DNA from: Achatina immaculata
Lineage: Eukaryota; Mollusca; Gastropoda; Stylommatophora; Achatinidae
Assembly (NCBI GenBank): GCA_009760885.1
Contig: CM019699.1
Span: 42,156,268 to 42,220,267 of the forward strand
DNA length: 64,000 bases
Reading direction: 5' to 3'
The translations under genes and the position numbers were made by a program. Of this stretch, positions 34,328 through 45,378 are shown piece after piece. The notes under the pieces were generated by a model. That model was given only the letters and a program-made list of their open reading frames with translations, was not told the DNA's origin and did no database searches. Position 1 is the first letter of the stretch. Each line of letters opens with the position of its first letter.

Positions 34328-35294
34328 CTAGCCGTACTGCACCAAACATTTAGATGTACCGTGCATCTGTCTGCTAGTTACAGACACGGCAATAATTTAA
34401 GTACTTTGCAATTGTGTAAAACCGCCACCCAAATGGTAAACTGTACTACTTTTTTCTTACTCTATCTACTGATTAAATCTGAGGAATTTCTAAGAACGAA
34501 CACATCTCAACAGTTTGAGAACCACCAACACTCAAATTGATATAGCAATTACACATATTTATTATGGAAAAAAATGAGTGGTGAATAAATGAGGATGTAC
34601 CAAATAAACTGAGTAAAAAGATGAACAATCAAACTCTTCTCCAGACGAGAACTAGTTCGCCATGTAAGGAGGGAGTGTGCAACAGACTACTACTCTCAGC
34701 CAGGAAAAATGGGCAATCAACATGATGAAATAAGAACCCGCTTACTAGCACACTGAAAATTCCATGGATCCTTACATACAACTTCACATCCTAGCGTCTT
34801 ATCTGGAACATCCTACTCAGTCAACCTCTACAATGAATTTTCAAACATAATGAATCATTTCAAGCTACTAATAAATCTTCATAATTCATCCTAACTCTAT
34901 CTCTCTCAATCTATCATAATCATTCTATCATAATAATCAAATCATCTCCAAATCTCCACCTCTCACTTCTTAAATATGTCCTAACTATTCTCCTAAATCT
35001 TCCCAAAGTTTCTATCCCGAGAATCACTCAGCCCTTGATTCTACCTGTTTACGACCTTCCCACGAACACCCACTGGACATTCCATAAATAACTTTATTAC
35101 TAATACGTCAATGCTAAGTTCATAAAAATCCCGTGGAATCCAATGTCTCACCCTGACCTTTCAACTGAACTTCCACACAACAAAAATACCAAGGTTTTAA
35201 AACAAATGGTCCAAATATTAAAATACCCCTTATTATATCCATTTTATGCAAAATCCAACCATCATAAAAGTACATTTTCTAATATACTGTTATA
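34328..35294. mobile_element. Unidentified ~967-bp insertion in the R2-type LINE
   Basis: RT coding text stops at NGVPS and resumes at LYKRCPK 0.97 kb later, although these are adjacent in the family. The short direct repeat CCCTT borders the insert (34323-34327 and 35295-35299). The insert is AT-rich and non-coding, with no inverted ends that I can see. Its class is unknown. Confidence 0.55.
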
Positions 35295-37005
35295 CCCTTA
35301 CATACTATACAAAAGATGCCCCAAAGTTCTAAAGAAGCTCCATAAACTCCTACGAACAGTATGGACCAAGGGACTCATAAATAAAGAATGGAAAAAAGGC
35401 TAACGACGTATATATCCCAAAGGAGCAGAATTCCACTGAAATCAACCAGTTCAGACTGATCTCACTTCTGAAAGTGGAAGGAAAGATATTCTTCTCCGTA
35501 ATGGGAAAGAGACTAACAACATACCTCCTAGACAATGGTTATGTTGATACATCTATGCAGAAGGGATGAATTCCAGGTTCCCCAGGATGTCTCGAGCATG
35601 CTTCAACGATTTGGGAAGCTATTCAGCAGACAAGATCTGGAAAGAAAAATCTACAGGTAATATGGCTTGACCTAGCCAATGCGTATGGCTCAGTACCACA
35701 TCAGATGATATGGCTAGCACTAGACATGTATCATGTGCCAAAAGAAACCACGAAGATGCTGAAAATGTACTTCACAGGGTTCCTCGTGAGATTTGGAACA
35801 TCAGGATATATTACAAGATGGATTGAGCTACAGGTAGGAATTGCAATGGGCTGTACAATATCTCCCATACTGTTCGTACTAGCCATGCAAGTAATCCTGA
35901 GAGCAGCAGAAGAACAGTAGCAGAAGGTCCAAGGTTCAGAAATGGATGTCAGATGGCACCACTAAAAGCATTCATGGATGACACAACACTAATAACAACC
36001 AGTGAAACACAGGCACGAAAAATGTTAGAGTATTTGGATAGCCTTATCATATGGTGCCACATGAGTTTCAAACTAAGAAGTCAAGAAGTCTGTCATTTGG
36101 AAAGGGGAAAGTGATATAAAGATCGTACACAGTGCCAAATCAAATAATCCCAACTATAGGGGAAGAGCCAGTGAAGAGCCTTGGCAGAGTATATGATGCT
36201 TCCATGAAAGACTCAAACGCGGTGAAGCAGGTCATAGAAATGGCACAGAATGGACTGAACATCATAGACAAAAGCAACCTACTAGGGAAGTTCAAAATAT
36301 AGTGCCTCCAGTTCATGCTGATTCCAAAACTGATGTGGCCACTACTCATTTACGAAGTAAGTACCAGCACAGTAGAGGCAATCGAAAGAAAGATAAATAA
36401 ATCCATAAGAAAGTGGCTGGGTGTACCACCAGGATTAATTGATGTGGCACTGTACTGCACGAAGAGCAAACTACAGCTACCAGTCAAATCTGGTTGAAGA
36501 ATACAAGGTAGGAAAGACAAGGCTTGCAATGATGCTACAAGAATCTACAGATCCAGTAGTACGAGAATAGCAGCCAACACTTAAAACTGGACGAAAGTGG
36601 AGAGTAAATGAGGAAGTGACCGCAGCCAGGGAAACACAGGAGCTGAAAGAAGTAACAGGATACACCCAGACCAACAAAAGGGGATTTAGTAATGGTGAAA
36701 TCAAATGGTGGTCAAAGGCCTCCTGTAAGGAAAGAAGATCCTGTAAGATCATCAGCAAAGTAAGGAATTAAGAGGATGATAAGCGGGTCCAGAAGGCAGT
36801 CCAACAGGTACAGCAAGGTCAGTGGACAACATGGGAGGAAATCCTGCAGAGATCACTAACATGGAATGACATTTGGAAAATGGCACTCTTGAGACTTAGC
36901 TTCATCATCAGAGCTATTTATGACCTTCTGCCTACAGACTCCAACCTATACAAATGGGGTTTATAAGAAGACACAAATTGCCTTCTCTGCAAATAAAGGC
37001 AAACA

Positions 37006-37632
37006 TTGAAATATGTGCTGTCAGCATGCAGAGTTTCATTAGGTCAAGGACGCTACACCTGGCAGCACAACAGAGTGTTGCAGGAACTAGTAGCCATTGT
37101 AGACAGGGCACAAGATAAAGCAAATAACAGCAAAAGAGTTGAGGTCCCACCTAAATACTTCATGGGCGCTGGTACGACATCGAATATTGAAATCAGAGAC
37201 ATTCCCTTACCATCACTGCTAGATGGTACAAATGACTGGGATGTGATAGCGGACCTGCCAGGAAGAAGAGAATACCCGACTGCCATCAGGAACACAGGAA
37301 TGTGACCAGACATTGTAGTGTACTCCAAAGAAAAACAGGAACTAATAATAATTGAGCTTACGGTTCCGTACAAAACAAGAATAGAGGAGCAACATCTATT
37401 CATATGTGAGAAGTACAGTGACCTGGTCAAGCAACTGAGGCAGGGGGCAGGAGTCAGGGCAAAAGTGATAGCTGTAGAAGTGGGAGCGAGAGGATTCGTA
37501 GCAACATCAGCATACGACCTATGTAAGCAACTGGGCATAAAGGGACAAGCAAGAGCAAGGGCACTGAAAACCCTTTCAGAAACAGCAGAAAAGGACTCGT
37601 GCTGGCTGTGGAGTATGCGAAACAAGCATTGA
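37006..37632 (+). pseudogene. Zinc-knuckle and PD-(D/E)XK endonuclease region of the R2-type LINE
   Basis: Two open stretches in the same frame (37006-37305 and 37306-37632) are separated by a single TGA where a CGA arginine codon before PDIVV would be expected. The second contains PDIVVYS, an acidic position in IIIELTVPYK with the trailing Lys, and VEVGARGFV with a C-terminal helix ending WLWSMRNKH. The endonuclease would nick DNA for target-primed reverse transcription. In the knuckle one expected His appears as Tyr (TLKYVLSAC), further evidence of decay. Confidence 0.8.
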
Positions 37633-37915
37633 GAACATAAATAATTTCGCTTGTCGCGGCCAGTACCAGTCCTCCGTGGCTAAATTGCTAAAGAATCACT
37701 TCAAAAGTGCAGTGCCAACTCAATCCCGGGACAAAAAAGCAACAACTCACAAGATTTCTGGGAGTCATGACCCAGAGGGGCCCACTCCCCTTAGAGTGTC
37801 AGGAGTTTAATAGGGCCAAAACACTTGTCTGGGGGGGGGGGGGGGGTACTTCCTCTGACGATCTGAAGGAGTTGTGTTGTTATTCAGCTTTCTATAGTAG
37901 AAAGTTTCCTGCAAA

Positions 37916-38128
37916 CTCTATCATTACCGGTATGTCTGTCTCTATATTAGACACTTTTATTACCAGTATGTCTGTCTCTATATTAGACACTATTATTACC
38001 AGTATGTCTGTCTCTATATTAGACACTATTATTACCAGTATGTCTGTCTCTATATTAGACACTATTATTATCAGTATGTCTGTCTCTATATTAGACACTA
38101 TTATTACCAGTATGTCTGCCTCTATATT
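37916..38128. repeat. 36-bp satellite, array 2
   Basis: About six units containing CTATATTAGACACTATTATT, the same family as array 1 but with sequence differences shared by all units (TATATTAGACAC versus ACATTAGCCAC). It is separated from array 3 only by an RTE insertion with a 9-bp duplication, so arrays 2 and 3 were one array. Confidence 0.93.
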
Positions 38129-38909
38129 CTTATCTTATATCTTATACCCTTCCCGTGCCGTTAAACGTCATATAGGCCTCGCAAGGTAGTTCGCCAATTT
38201 TTCCTGTTTTCCGCGAGCTTTTCAACCTCATCAAGGGATTTTATGCCTATTAATTAGGCCTCTCTTAACAGTGTCCTCTTTAGAGTTTCACGCAGTCTGC
38301 CTCTTTTTCTTTAGCCTGTTGTGTTCCACTTGATAGCTTGTTTTGGGATTCTCTAATTGTTTCTTCTCATCAAGTGACCAACATATGTCCATCTTCCTTT
38401 CCTGATCACTCATGAGACTGGTTGCTGTTCAATCATCTGTTTTGTGTCTGCATTGTTCCTGAATTCGTTCCACTTGATGCCGAGTATTTTCCTTAGGCAT
38501 TTGTTTTCAAAAGAGTCTAATTTCTTCTCTATTTCTTTAGTTGTTTTCCAGCTTTCGCATGCATAAATGAGGGTGAATATTAAATTTGAATTGAATAGTC
38601 TTAACTTGGATTTTTGTGCTTATAACTTTTGAATTCCATATGTTCTCAAAGGTAGTCTTGAAGATTGTTGCTTTTGCATCCTTTCTGGTGTCACCATCCT
38701 GGTCTATGTAGCTGCCAAGGTATGCAAATTGATTGACTTCTTCAACATCTGTTCCTTCCACGTGTATTTTTCCATTTTGATTAATGGGAAGTTTCATTAT
38801 TTTTGTTTTGTCCTTGTTAATTTCAAGTCATATTTTGCTAGCCAGTGAAGACAGATATCTGTTTTTTCTTGCATTGAATTCACATTGTTACTGATAAGAG
38901 TTATGTCAT
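38129..38909 (-). mobile_element. RTE family E copy 2, inserted into the 36-bp satellite
   Basis: The minus strand encodes the RT from just after motif C (DDITLIS near 38900) through KLPINQNGKIHVEGTDVEEV, LGSYIDQDGDT and the C-terminus, ending in a TATAAGA tail at 38129-38150. The 9-bp duplication CTCTATATT flanks it (38120-38128 and 38910-38918) and is itself satellite sequence. Stops and frameshifts are present. Confidence 0.87.
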
Positions 38910-39118
38910 CTCTATATTAGACAGTATTATTACCATTATGTCTGTCTCTATATTAGACATTATTATTACTAGTATGTCTGTCTCTATATTAGACACTATT
39001 ATTACTAGTATGCCTGTCTCTATATTAGACACTATTATTACTAGTATGTCTGTCTCTATATTAGACATTATTATTACCAATATGTCTGTCTCTACATTAG
39101 ACACCATCATCACCAGAA
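38910..39118. repeat. 36-bp satellite, array 3
   Basis: About five and a half units, the continuation of array 2 beyond the RTE E insertion. Confidence 0.93.
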
Positions 39119-39214
39119 CCAAAACAAACTCTTGAGACATACTCTCTTCTAATTTACCAGCCTAACTTTTCAGACATGCGTTCTTCAGGTGAGATAGTTG
39201 GATTTATCATATAC

Positions 39215-39478
39215 TGTATATTGGTCAGTCATTTGCATATCCTTTGCGGAACTTTGCCTCCCTAACAGCACTCCTGTAGGCCTCTTGGTTGTAAGCAAGA
39301 TGCCCTGCTGCTGATGCGCCCATTTGCAGATCATCAACGATGTCTTGCAGCCATCTTCACTTTGGTCTTCCTCTCTTTTTCCCACTATGTACCCTTCCTA
39401 GCCTATCTTCTCTAAATTATCATGACATTTGATATGTCCAAAATATTTAAAATATTTAAGTTTTATCTGTTTAATTTG
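39215..39478 (-). mobile_element. RTE family A copy 5 (3' end only)
   Basis: The minus strand carries the RT C-terminal tail region (equivalent to GRPKRRWLQDIV...AAGHLAYNQEAYRSAV) with a TGAC-type tail near 39215. Only about 260 bp remain. It lies back to back with the 5' end of the full-length copy starting at 39480. Confidence 0.82.
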
Positions 39479-39654
39479 TTTCTAGGTTATTAGGGTAGGG
39501 GTATCCCCTATCAAATGAGAAGTAAGACGCCTCCTTACTTCTGTTAGTCTACAGGACACCCTTGGGCAAGGTGGAGTGCCCGTATAGCCCGCGCGATAGC
39601 ATCAAGGTGACATGAAGCCCTGGCAGCAGGTGGTGGATGGAATGGGAGAGCGCA

Positions 39655-39812
39655 GCCGACAGATAATGTTGGTTATGGTCGCCATTCTATGATGGTAGGC
39701 AGAGAGCAGCTGACAGATAATGTTGGTTATGGTCACCATTCTATGATGGTAGGCAGAGAGCAGCTGACAAATAATGTTGGTTATGGTCGCCATTCTATGA
39801 TGGTAGGCAGAT
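39655..39812 (+). repeat. Tandem repeat x3 in the RTE A 5' UTR
   Basis: The phrase GACAGATAATGTTGGTTATG...CTATGATGGTAGGCAGA occurs three times here but only once in the deleted copy at 6450-6510. Promoter-region repeats that vary in number are common in LINE 5' UTRs. Any role in transcription is inference. Confidence 0.85.
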
Positions 39813-40155
39813 GATCTCAATGTAGGGACAACGGCTACGATAACTGACTAGTACAGTCACTGCCCGGAAGGAAAGCAATGGTAAACTATCTTCTGAAAAT
39901 ATACCAAGAAACTCAACAGCAACATGGAAGGTCAGACAGGAAAAAGATCTGGTGGTGAGTCCCCCAGGCCAGATAGATCTAATTTTAACACTGGGGAAGA
40001 TTGTGAGACAGAGGTCAGTACTAGTAATTGTGATAACGGACAATATCCTGATGGTGTTACTAAGGAAAACCCCTGCATCAAACTAAAAAGAAAAATAAAA
40101 GTAGGAAAATGGAATGTGAGAAGTATGTATGAGGGAAAGTATCAAATAATAAGTG

Positions 40156-41935
40156 TATAAAACAGGAAAAAGTAGGAGCAGCTTTATTACTTAACGATTA
40201 CAAAGTTGTGACGTTTCGGCGTGAGCCTTAATCATACAAAAAACATACAGGACGAAGAAGTGGAGAGAGGAGATAAAGTATAGATTCACATGAATATTAT
40301 TTTTAAAAAATTTTTTTTTCTAAAGAGTACTTAGCTGTAAATTGTAAGATGTGGCTTGTCCGGCGTTGTGTGTCAGGAATGGATTTAGTAGAACGTGGAG
40401 ACTTTAAATAGAGACCTGTGACATGTGGTCGGTGGGTTGTAACTGGGGGTGGTGGATGGGGAACCGGGGAAGGGAGAGAGAGAGTGTGTGATGCAATATT
40501 GACCTAGTTAGGAGAAGTTGAAACAGATGATTGGGGAAGAGGGATTGCAGAGTGATGCTGTGAGGAAGTTTGAAAAGTAAGAAGGGGTGGACTTTGTGGA
40601 GAGGTACTGTAATGATTGAAGAGAATGTTAAGTGTAACTAAACAGCGAGTTTAACCCACGTGGTTCCAGCGTCCCATAATTTTGAATGCAGCGGTTCTCA
40701 AGTGCCAGGCGGCTTGTGTCATTTGCGTGACATTGTTTGATGGCTGTTGCCAGAAAGTCAGATTTGCCTCTGTGGTTGGGGCCATTGAAATGATTTGGGA
40801 CTGGTTTCGAAGCATGCTGGGTTATATCGTACAGATGTTTTTGCATGCGGTCCCCCCAATCTGAGGCCAGTCTCACCAATATATGTTACCTACATCTTTT
40901 GCATACGATGACATATAACACATTAAGGGACTCGCGTGTGAATCCCTCATGAAGGGTGAGGATAGTTTTGGGAAAAGTGATTGTTTTCGTTTCCCAGACT
41001 ACAGGGCAGGTAACGCAGCGGGGGCGGTTACATTTTCTGGTGCAAACATATGTAAGGCTCTGCTTCAGGTGGCTGTGGACGAGGATGTCCTTAAGGTTTG
41101 GCTCACGTTTCTATGCCAATAGGGGTGGATTAGAGAAAATGTCGCGAGTGTAGAGTCGAGTTGGATTAGTTGCAGATGACGATAAAGAATTTTCTTAACC
41201 ATCTGACCATGCGAGTGGAAAGGCACTACTAACTTAACTCTGTCAGATGGAGTAACAGGCTTTTTCCTGATTACTTCTTTGTGACTCACTAGTTGGATAC
41301 GGTTGAAGGCTTCACGAAGGACCTTTTCTGGGTAGTGGCGATGACGGAAAAATTCTAATAACTTGTTGGACTATTAAGTCCAAATTATCCTGACATATGC
41401 GGCGAAGACGAAGGAGTTGGGAATATGGGATGGAGTTCTTACAGGCTTCAGGATGGGAGGAGGTGTAAAGCAAATAGGTGTGGCTGTCGGTGGGCTTGTA
41501 AAATACAGAGGTGACAACCCTGTTTGTGCCAATAGAGACTTTAATGTCTAAAAAGTTAACAGACTTGTCAGAAATTTCATAAGTGAATTTTATGTTGTTA
41601 TTGAGTGTATTGGCGAATTCAATAAATTAAAAAAATTTTTTAAGGTCTTAAAGGTATATATAAGGTATAAAGCTGCTCCTACTTTTTCCTGTTTTATACA
41701 TTCTAGTATCACAGCTTTACTACAGTGCTTCGTAATCTATACTTTATCTCCTCTCTCTACTTCTTCGTCCTGTATGTTTTTGTATGATTAAGGCTCACGC
41801 CGAAACGTCACAACTTTGTAATCGTTAAGTAATAAAGCTGCTCCTACTTTTTCCTGTTTTATACATTCTAGTATCCCAGCTTTACTGCAGTGCTTCGTGT
41901 ATAGTTATATACTTATACACTAATTATTGTGTTAC
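40156..41935 (-). mobile_element. Penelope-like element P5, with inverted terminal segment
   Basis: Reading on the minus strand, the 3' UTR (40156-40625), the GIY-YIG endonuclease (about 40880-40628 plus the upstream part to ~40960), the linker (41289-40960) and the end of the RT (to ~41630) are present. From about 41650 to 41935 the plus strand carries two copies of the PLE 3' terminal sequence (GATTAAGGCTCACGCCGAAA and its end). The unit is therefore bracketed by PLE 3'-terminal sequence in opposite orientation. The whole is flanked by the 13-bp duplication CAAATAATAAGTG (40143-40155 and 41936-41948). The endonuclease frame has shifts, and nothing encodes a full RT. Confidence 0.85.
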
Positions 41936-42034
41936 CAAATAATAAGTGATGAGTTGAAAAGAACAGGGATACACATTTTGAGAATCTGCGAACAATGATG
42001 GAAAGGATTAGGACACTTCAAGAGCGATAATGAT

Positions 42035-42637
42035 ATATATAGCAGTATATTGAATGTTTGGATGTAAGATAGATAACTCATCTGAGAATTGGACTATTTG
42101 TATAAAATGAGTTATCTTCTAAAGTAATCAGCTGTTTGTGAGTAGAGTCCATCTGGCTTGTCTTGGAGTGCACGAGGGTCACGGTTGAGGGATGATGGGA
42201 AAGAGGTCAGGTGAGAGAGAAATCATATGACTGAGGGACAGTTGTGTTTTGTGTATCGTCTGAGATAGACGTAGATTAGGGTGTTAGAAATGTTGTGGTT
42301 TAGTCAAATAGATGTAGAGTAGAGTGTGTTAGGCTGTTCTGATGGTGACATTAGTCTGCCGGGAACATATGTTGTATCGTGGAGATGTCCAGTCTCGTGT
42401 CCATGGATTCTGTTGATGCCTTTTGTCGTTCTCGTCATATCGCTCATCGACTCATCGTCACCCTGTGCATCATTAAAGTCATGTCAACTGTAAAGTTGCT
42501 GCTTCTGAATTACTATTTCCACTGAGAGAGAATGAACCTGGGAGCAAGTAAGTCTGTGAAGTGAGTAACAAAACAGACGCAAAACAATGTAGAATGGTAA
42601 TGTAAGAAAGAACTAATTTTGGACAGTAGTGGAAATA
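42035..42637. mobile_element. Unidentified 603-bp insertion in RTE A copy 6
   Basis: It separates AGAGCGATAATGAT (42021-42034) from AGAGCGAGAATGAT (42638-42651), a 14-bp direct repeat with one mismatch, exactly where the endonuclease coding sequence breaks. It has no ORF. A perfect 11-bp inverted repeat AGATAACTCAT/ATGAGTTATCT lies at 42071-42081 and 42107-42117. A 14-bp duplication favours a retroposon over a DNA transposon. The family is unknown. Confidence 0.65.
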
Positions 42638-43845
42638 AGAGCGAGAATGATAATATATTTATATATTCTGGCGGAGAAGTAGGAGGAAAGAATGGAGTGG
42701 CTTTTTATTTGGACAAATCAACATCAAAAGCATTACTAGGCTACAATCCAGTAAGTGATAGAATCCTAACAATCAGACTTAAGGGCATTCCTAGAAATGT
42801 AACAGTCATCCAGGTATATGCACCTACATCAGCAGCAGAAGAAGATGAAGTAGAACATTTTTATAACACACTGCAGACGACAATGGACCAGGTACAGAAA
42901 AATGATATTGTATTTATAATGGGTGATTTTAATGCAAAAATTGGTACAGAAAGAGCAGAAGATGAAGGACATGTTGTAGGGAAATTTAGCATAGGACACA
43001 GAAATGAGGCAGGTGACAATCTAATGGCGTTTTGTATGGAAAATGAGCTAATGATCGCTAACACACTTTTTAAACAACATCCAAGAAGACTTTACACATG
43101 GACATCACCTGATGGGAAAACCAGGAATCAAATAGATTACATTTTAGTGCAGAGAAGGTGGAGGTCAAGCATAACATCAGCAAAAACTTTACCAGGTGCT
43201 TATTGTGACACGGACCATGAGTTATTAATAGCAGACATGAAGATAAAGATAAAAAAGATAGTTATGGGATCAAGACCACTCCGCTTTGACCTTACAAATA
43301 TACCAGAACAATACGGTATAGAAGTGAAGAACCGTTTCGAAATCCTGATGGCTGTACAGGAAGAGATGACACCAGATGAATTGGCTACGCAGGCCAAAGA
43401 TATCTTAGTAACAACAGCTAAAGACATGGTTCCAGTAAAGAAAACACAAAAGAATAGATGGATCACAGCAGGTACACTAGAACTGATAAAACAATGTAGA
43501 GAAATGAAGACGCAATGGAGAGTGACAAACAACAACAAAGATAAATATAAATCTTTAACAAAAGAAGTACGAAGAAACATAAGAAAAGACAAAAAACAAT
43601 ACATACAAGATTGTTGTGAAAGAATAGAAGAACATCAGAGGTGTGGAAGAGATAGTGAAATGTTTAAAGAAATGAAGACATTGACGAGAAATGTCACACC
43701 TAAGCTAAATGTAATTTGTGATGAGATGGGGAATACCCTGACAGAGACAGAGGAAATTCTGGAAAGATGGAAGGAATATTGCAAAAGAATGTATGAAACA
43801 ACTGACTGTGGAAGCAGAAATCAACAGTGTGAATTATTATTGTAG
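42638..43845 (+). pseudogene. Endonuclease domain (C-terminal part) of RTE A copy 6
   Basis: Open from the insertion boundary to a TAG. It contains GGEVGGKNGVAFYLDKS, VIQVYAPTSA, IMGDFNAKIG with the catalytic Asp/Asn, RNQIDYILV and TDHELLIADM with the terminal Asp-His. A Lys-rich linker and TETEEILERWKEYC lead into the RT. The few codons before 42638 belong to the insertion, so an upstream start here is not meaningful. The terminal TAG replaces a GAG glutamate found in copy 2 (near 7302). Confidence 0.87.
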
Positions 43846-43866
43846 GAGAAAGAACCCGAGCCGACA

Positions 43867-45378
43867 ATGGAAGAAGTTTTATGGGCAATAAAGAGTCTGA
43901 AAAATGGTAAATCACCAGGATGTGATGAGATAACCGCTGAATTTATTAAAGCAGGAGGAAAGGAGTGTGCAACAATCTATCATGCACTATGTAAAAAGAT
44001 ATGGCATTCAGGTATTTGGCCAAAAGAATGGAAAAGAACTGTATTCATACCACTGCCAAAAAAGGGTAACCTGAAATTATGCACCAACTACAGAACTGTT
44101 GCCCTGATTAGTCATGCCAGTAAAATTATGTTAAAAATCATAATGGGTAGACTTCGAAAGAAAATAGAAGAAGAAGTCAATATGGTCCAAGCTGGCTTCA
44201 GGCAAGGAAGAGGATCAAGAGATCATATATTCAATCTAAGATTAATAATAGAGAAATGCAGGGAGTTTAATGTGAATCTATATTTATCCTTTATAGACTA
44301 CTCAAAGGCATTTGATTGTGTACAACACCAGAAACTTTGGGAAATAATGGAAAAAATGGGATTTCCAACACATTTGATACAATTAACATCACTGCTGTAT
44401 TCAGACCAACAAGCAGCAGTAAGAATAAATGGTGAAACAACAACTTGGTTTGACATAAAACAAGGGGTCCGTCAGGGGTGCATATTGTCACCCTACTTAT
44501 TTAACTTGTATACTGAAAATATAATGAGGAATGTTAGAGAAGATGTAGACAAAGAATATTACGATGCCATAACAGTTGGAGGTTATGAAATACCAGAGAT
44601 TAGATATGCTGATGACACAGTATTGCTGTCCACAACACAAGAAGGAATGGAAAAACTAATTATGTCAGTCCGCAAGAACAGCGAAGAGCAGAACCTCTAT
44701 CTTAATGCGAAGAAAACTAAAGTGATGACAACTGACAAAACAAACAAGGCAACTGAAATATGTATCAATGAGGAAAAACTGGAAGAAGTGGAGAGTTTTG
44801 AATATCTTGGATCACTACTAACTAATAATGGAGATACAATGAGGGAAATTAAAAGGAGGACATCTATTGCTCTTCAGAAAGTAAAACAAATGAAGAATCT
44901 GTGGAGAGGAGCAGACAGAACCACAAAAATAAGATTTTTAAGGGCATGCATCTTTCCCATCGCAACATATGCCTGTGAGACCTGGACACTTAACAAAACA
45001 GCTGAGAAGCACATAAATGCCTTTGAATGTAAATGCTATAGAAGAGTTCTCCAAATATCGTGGACACAAAAAAGAACAAATATATCTATACTACAAGAGC
45101 TTAATATTGAAGAAGGCTGGCTAGTAAAGAGGATTAAAGAGAGAAAACTTAAATATTTTGGACACATTAAACGTCATGATAATTTAGAGAAGACCGTATT
45201 GGAAGGATACATAATGGGAAAAAGAAAAAGAGGAAGACCGAAACGAAGATGGCTGCAAGACATCGTTGATGATCTGGAAATGGATGCAGCAGCAGCAGGC
45301 CATCTTGCTCACAACCGAGAGGCCTACAGGAGTGCTGTTTGGGAGGCAAAGTTCCGCAAGGGACATGCAAAGGAATGA
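43867..45378 (+). CDS. Reverse transcriptase domain of RTE A copy 6 (intact frame)
   Basis: A 503-codon frame includes PGCDEITAEFIKAGGKE, TNYRTVALISHASKIMLK, QAGFRQGRGSRDHIF, FIDYSKAFDCVQ (motif A), KQGVRQGCILSPYLFNLYT (motif B), IRYADDTVLLS (motif C, YADD) and the basic C-terminus GKRKRGRPKRRW. All RT landmarks are present and undamaged. It is normally the second half of one polyprotein. The first ATG at 43867 lies right after the TAG that separates it from the endonuclease. It ends in a short TGAA repeat. It is the most intact RT in the window and the closest relative of copy 1. Confidence 0.9.
   Translation: MEEVLWAIKSLKNGKSPGCDEITAEFIKAGGKECATIYHALCKKIWHSGIWPKEWKRTVFIPLPKKGNLKLCTNYRTVALISHASKIMLKIIMGRLRKKIEEEVNMVQAGFRQGRGSRDHIFNLRLIIEKCREFNVNLYLSFIDYSKAFDCVQHQKLWEIMEKMGFPTHLIQLTSLLYSDQQAAVRINGETTTWFDIKQGVRQGCILSPYLFNLYTENIMRNVREDVDKEYYDAITVGGYEIPEIRYADDTVLLSTTQEGMEKLIMSVRKNSEEQNLYLNAKKTKVMTTDKTNKATEICINEEKLEEVESFEYLGSLLTNNGDTMREIKRRTSIALQKVKQMKNLWRGADRTTKIRFLRACIFPIATYACETWTLNKTAEKHINAFECKCYRRVLQISWTQKRTNISILQELNIEEGWLVKRIKERKLKYFGHIKRHDNLEKTVLEGYIMGKRKRGRPKRRWLQDIVDDLEMDAAAAGHLAHNREAYRSAVWEAKFRKGHAKE

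Larger units (their letters stand above)
33459..37915 (+). mobile_element. R2/Hero-type LINE with restriction-like endonuclease, decayed
   Basis: RT fragments include KSAPAPNGVPS near 34300, LYKRCPKVLKKLHKLLRTVW at 35310, LDMYHVPKETTKML at 35720, GCTISPILFVLAMQVIL at 35850 and the AFMDDTTL catalytic motif at about 35970. The C-terminus holds a Cys-rich knuckle (NCLLC...LSAC at 36974-37030) followed by GRYTWQH. The endonuclease core is PDIVVYS...IIIELTVPYKTR at 37306-37385, the PD-(D/E)XK pattern of site-specific LINEs. Stops lie inside the knuckle and at 37303-37305, just before PDIVV. In known families this endonuclease gives target specificity. A separate insertion splits it at 34328-35294. 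A poly-G run (37831-37846) lies in the 3' part. Confidence 0.83.
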
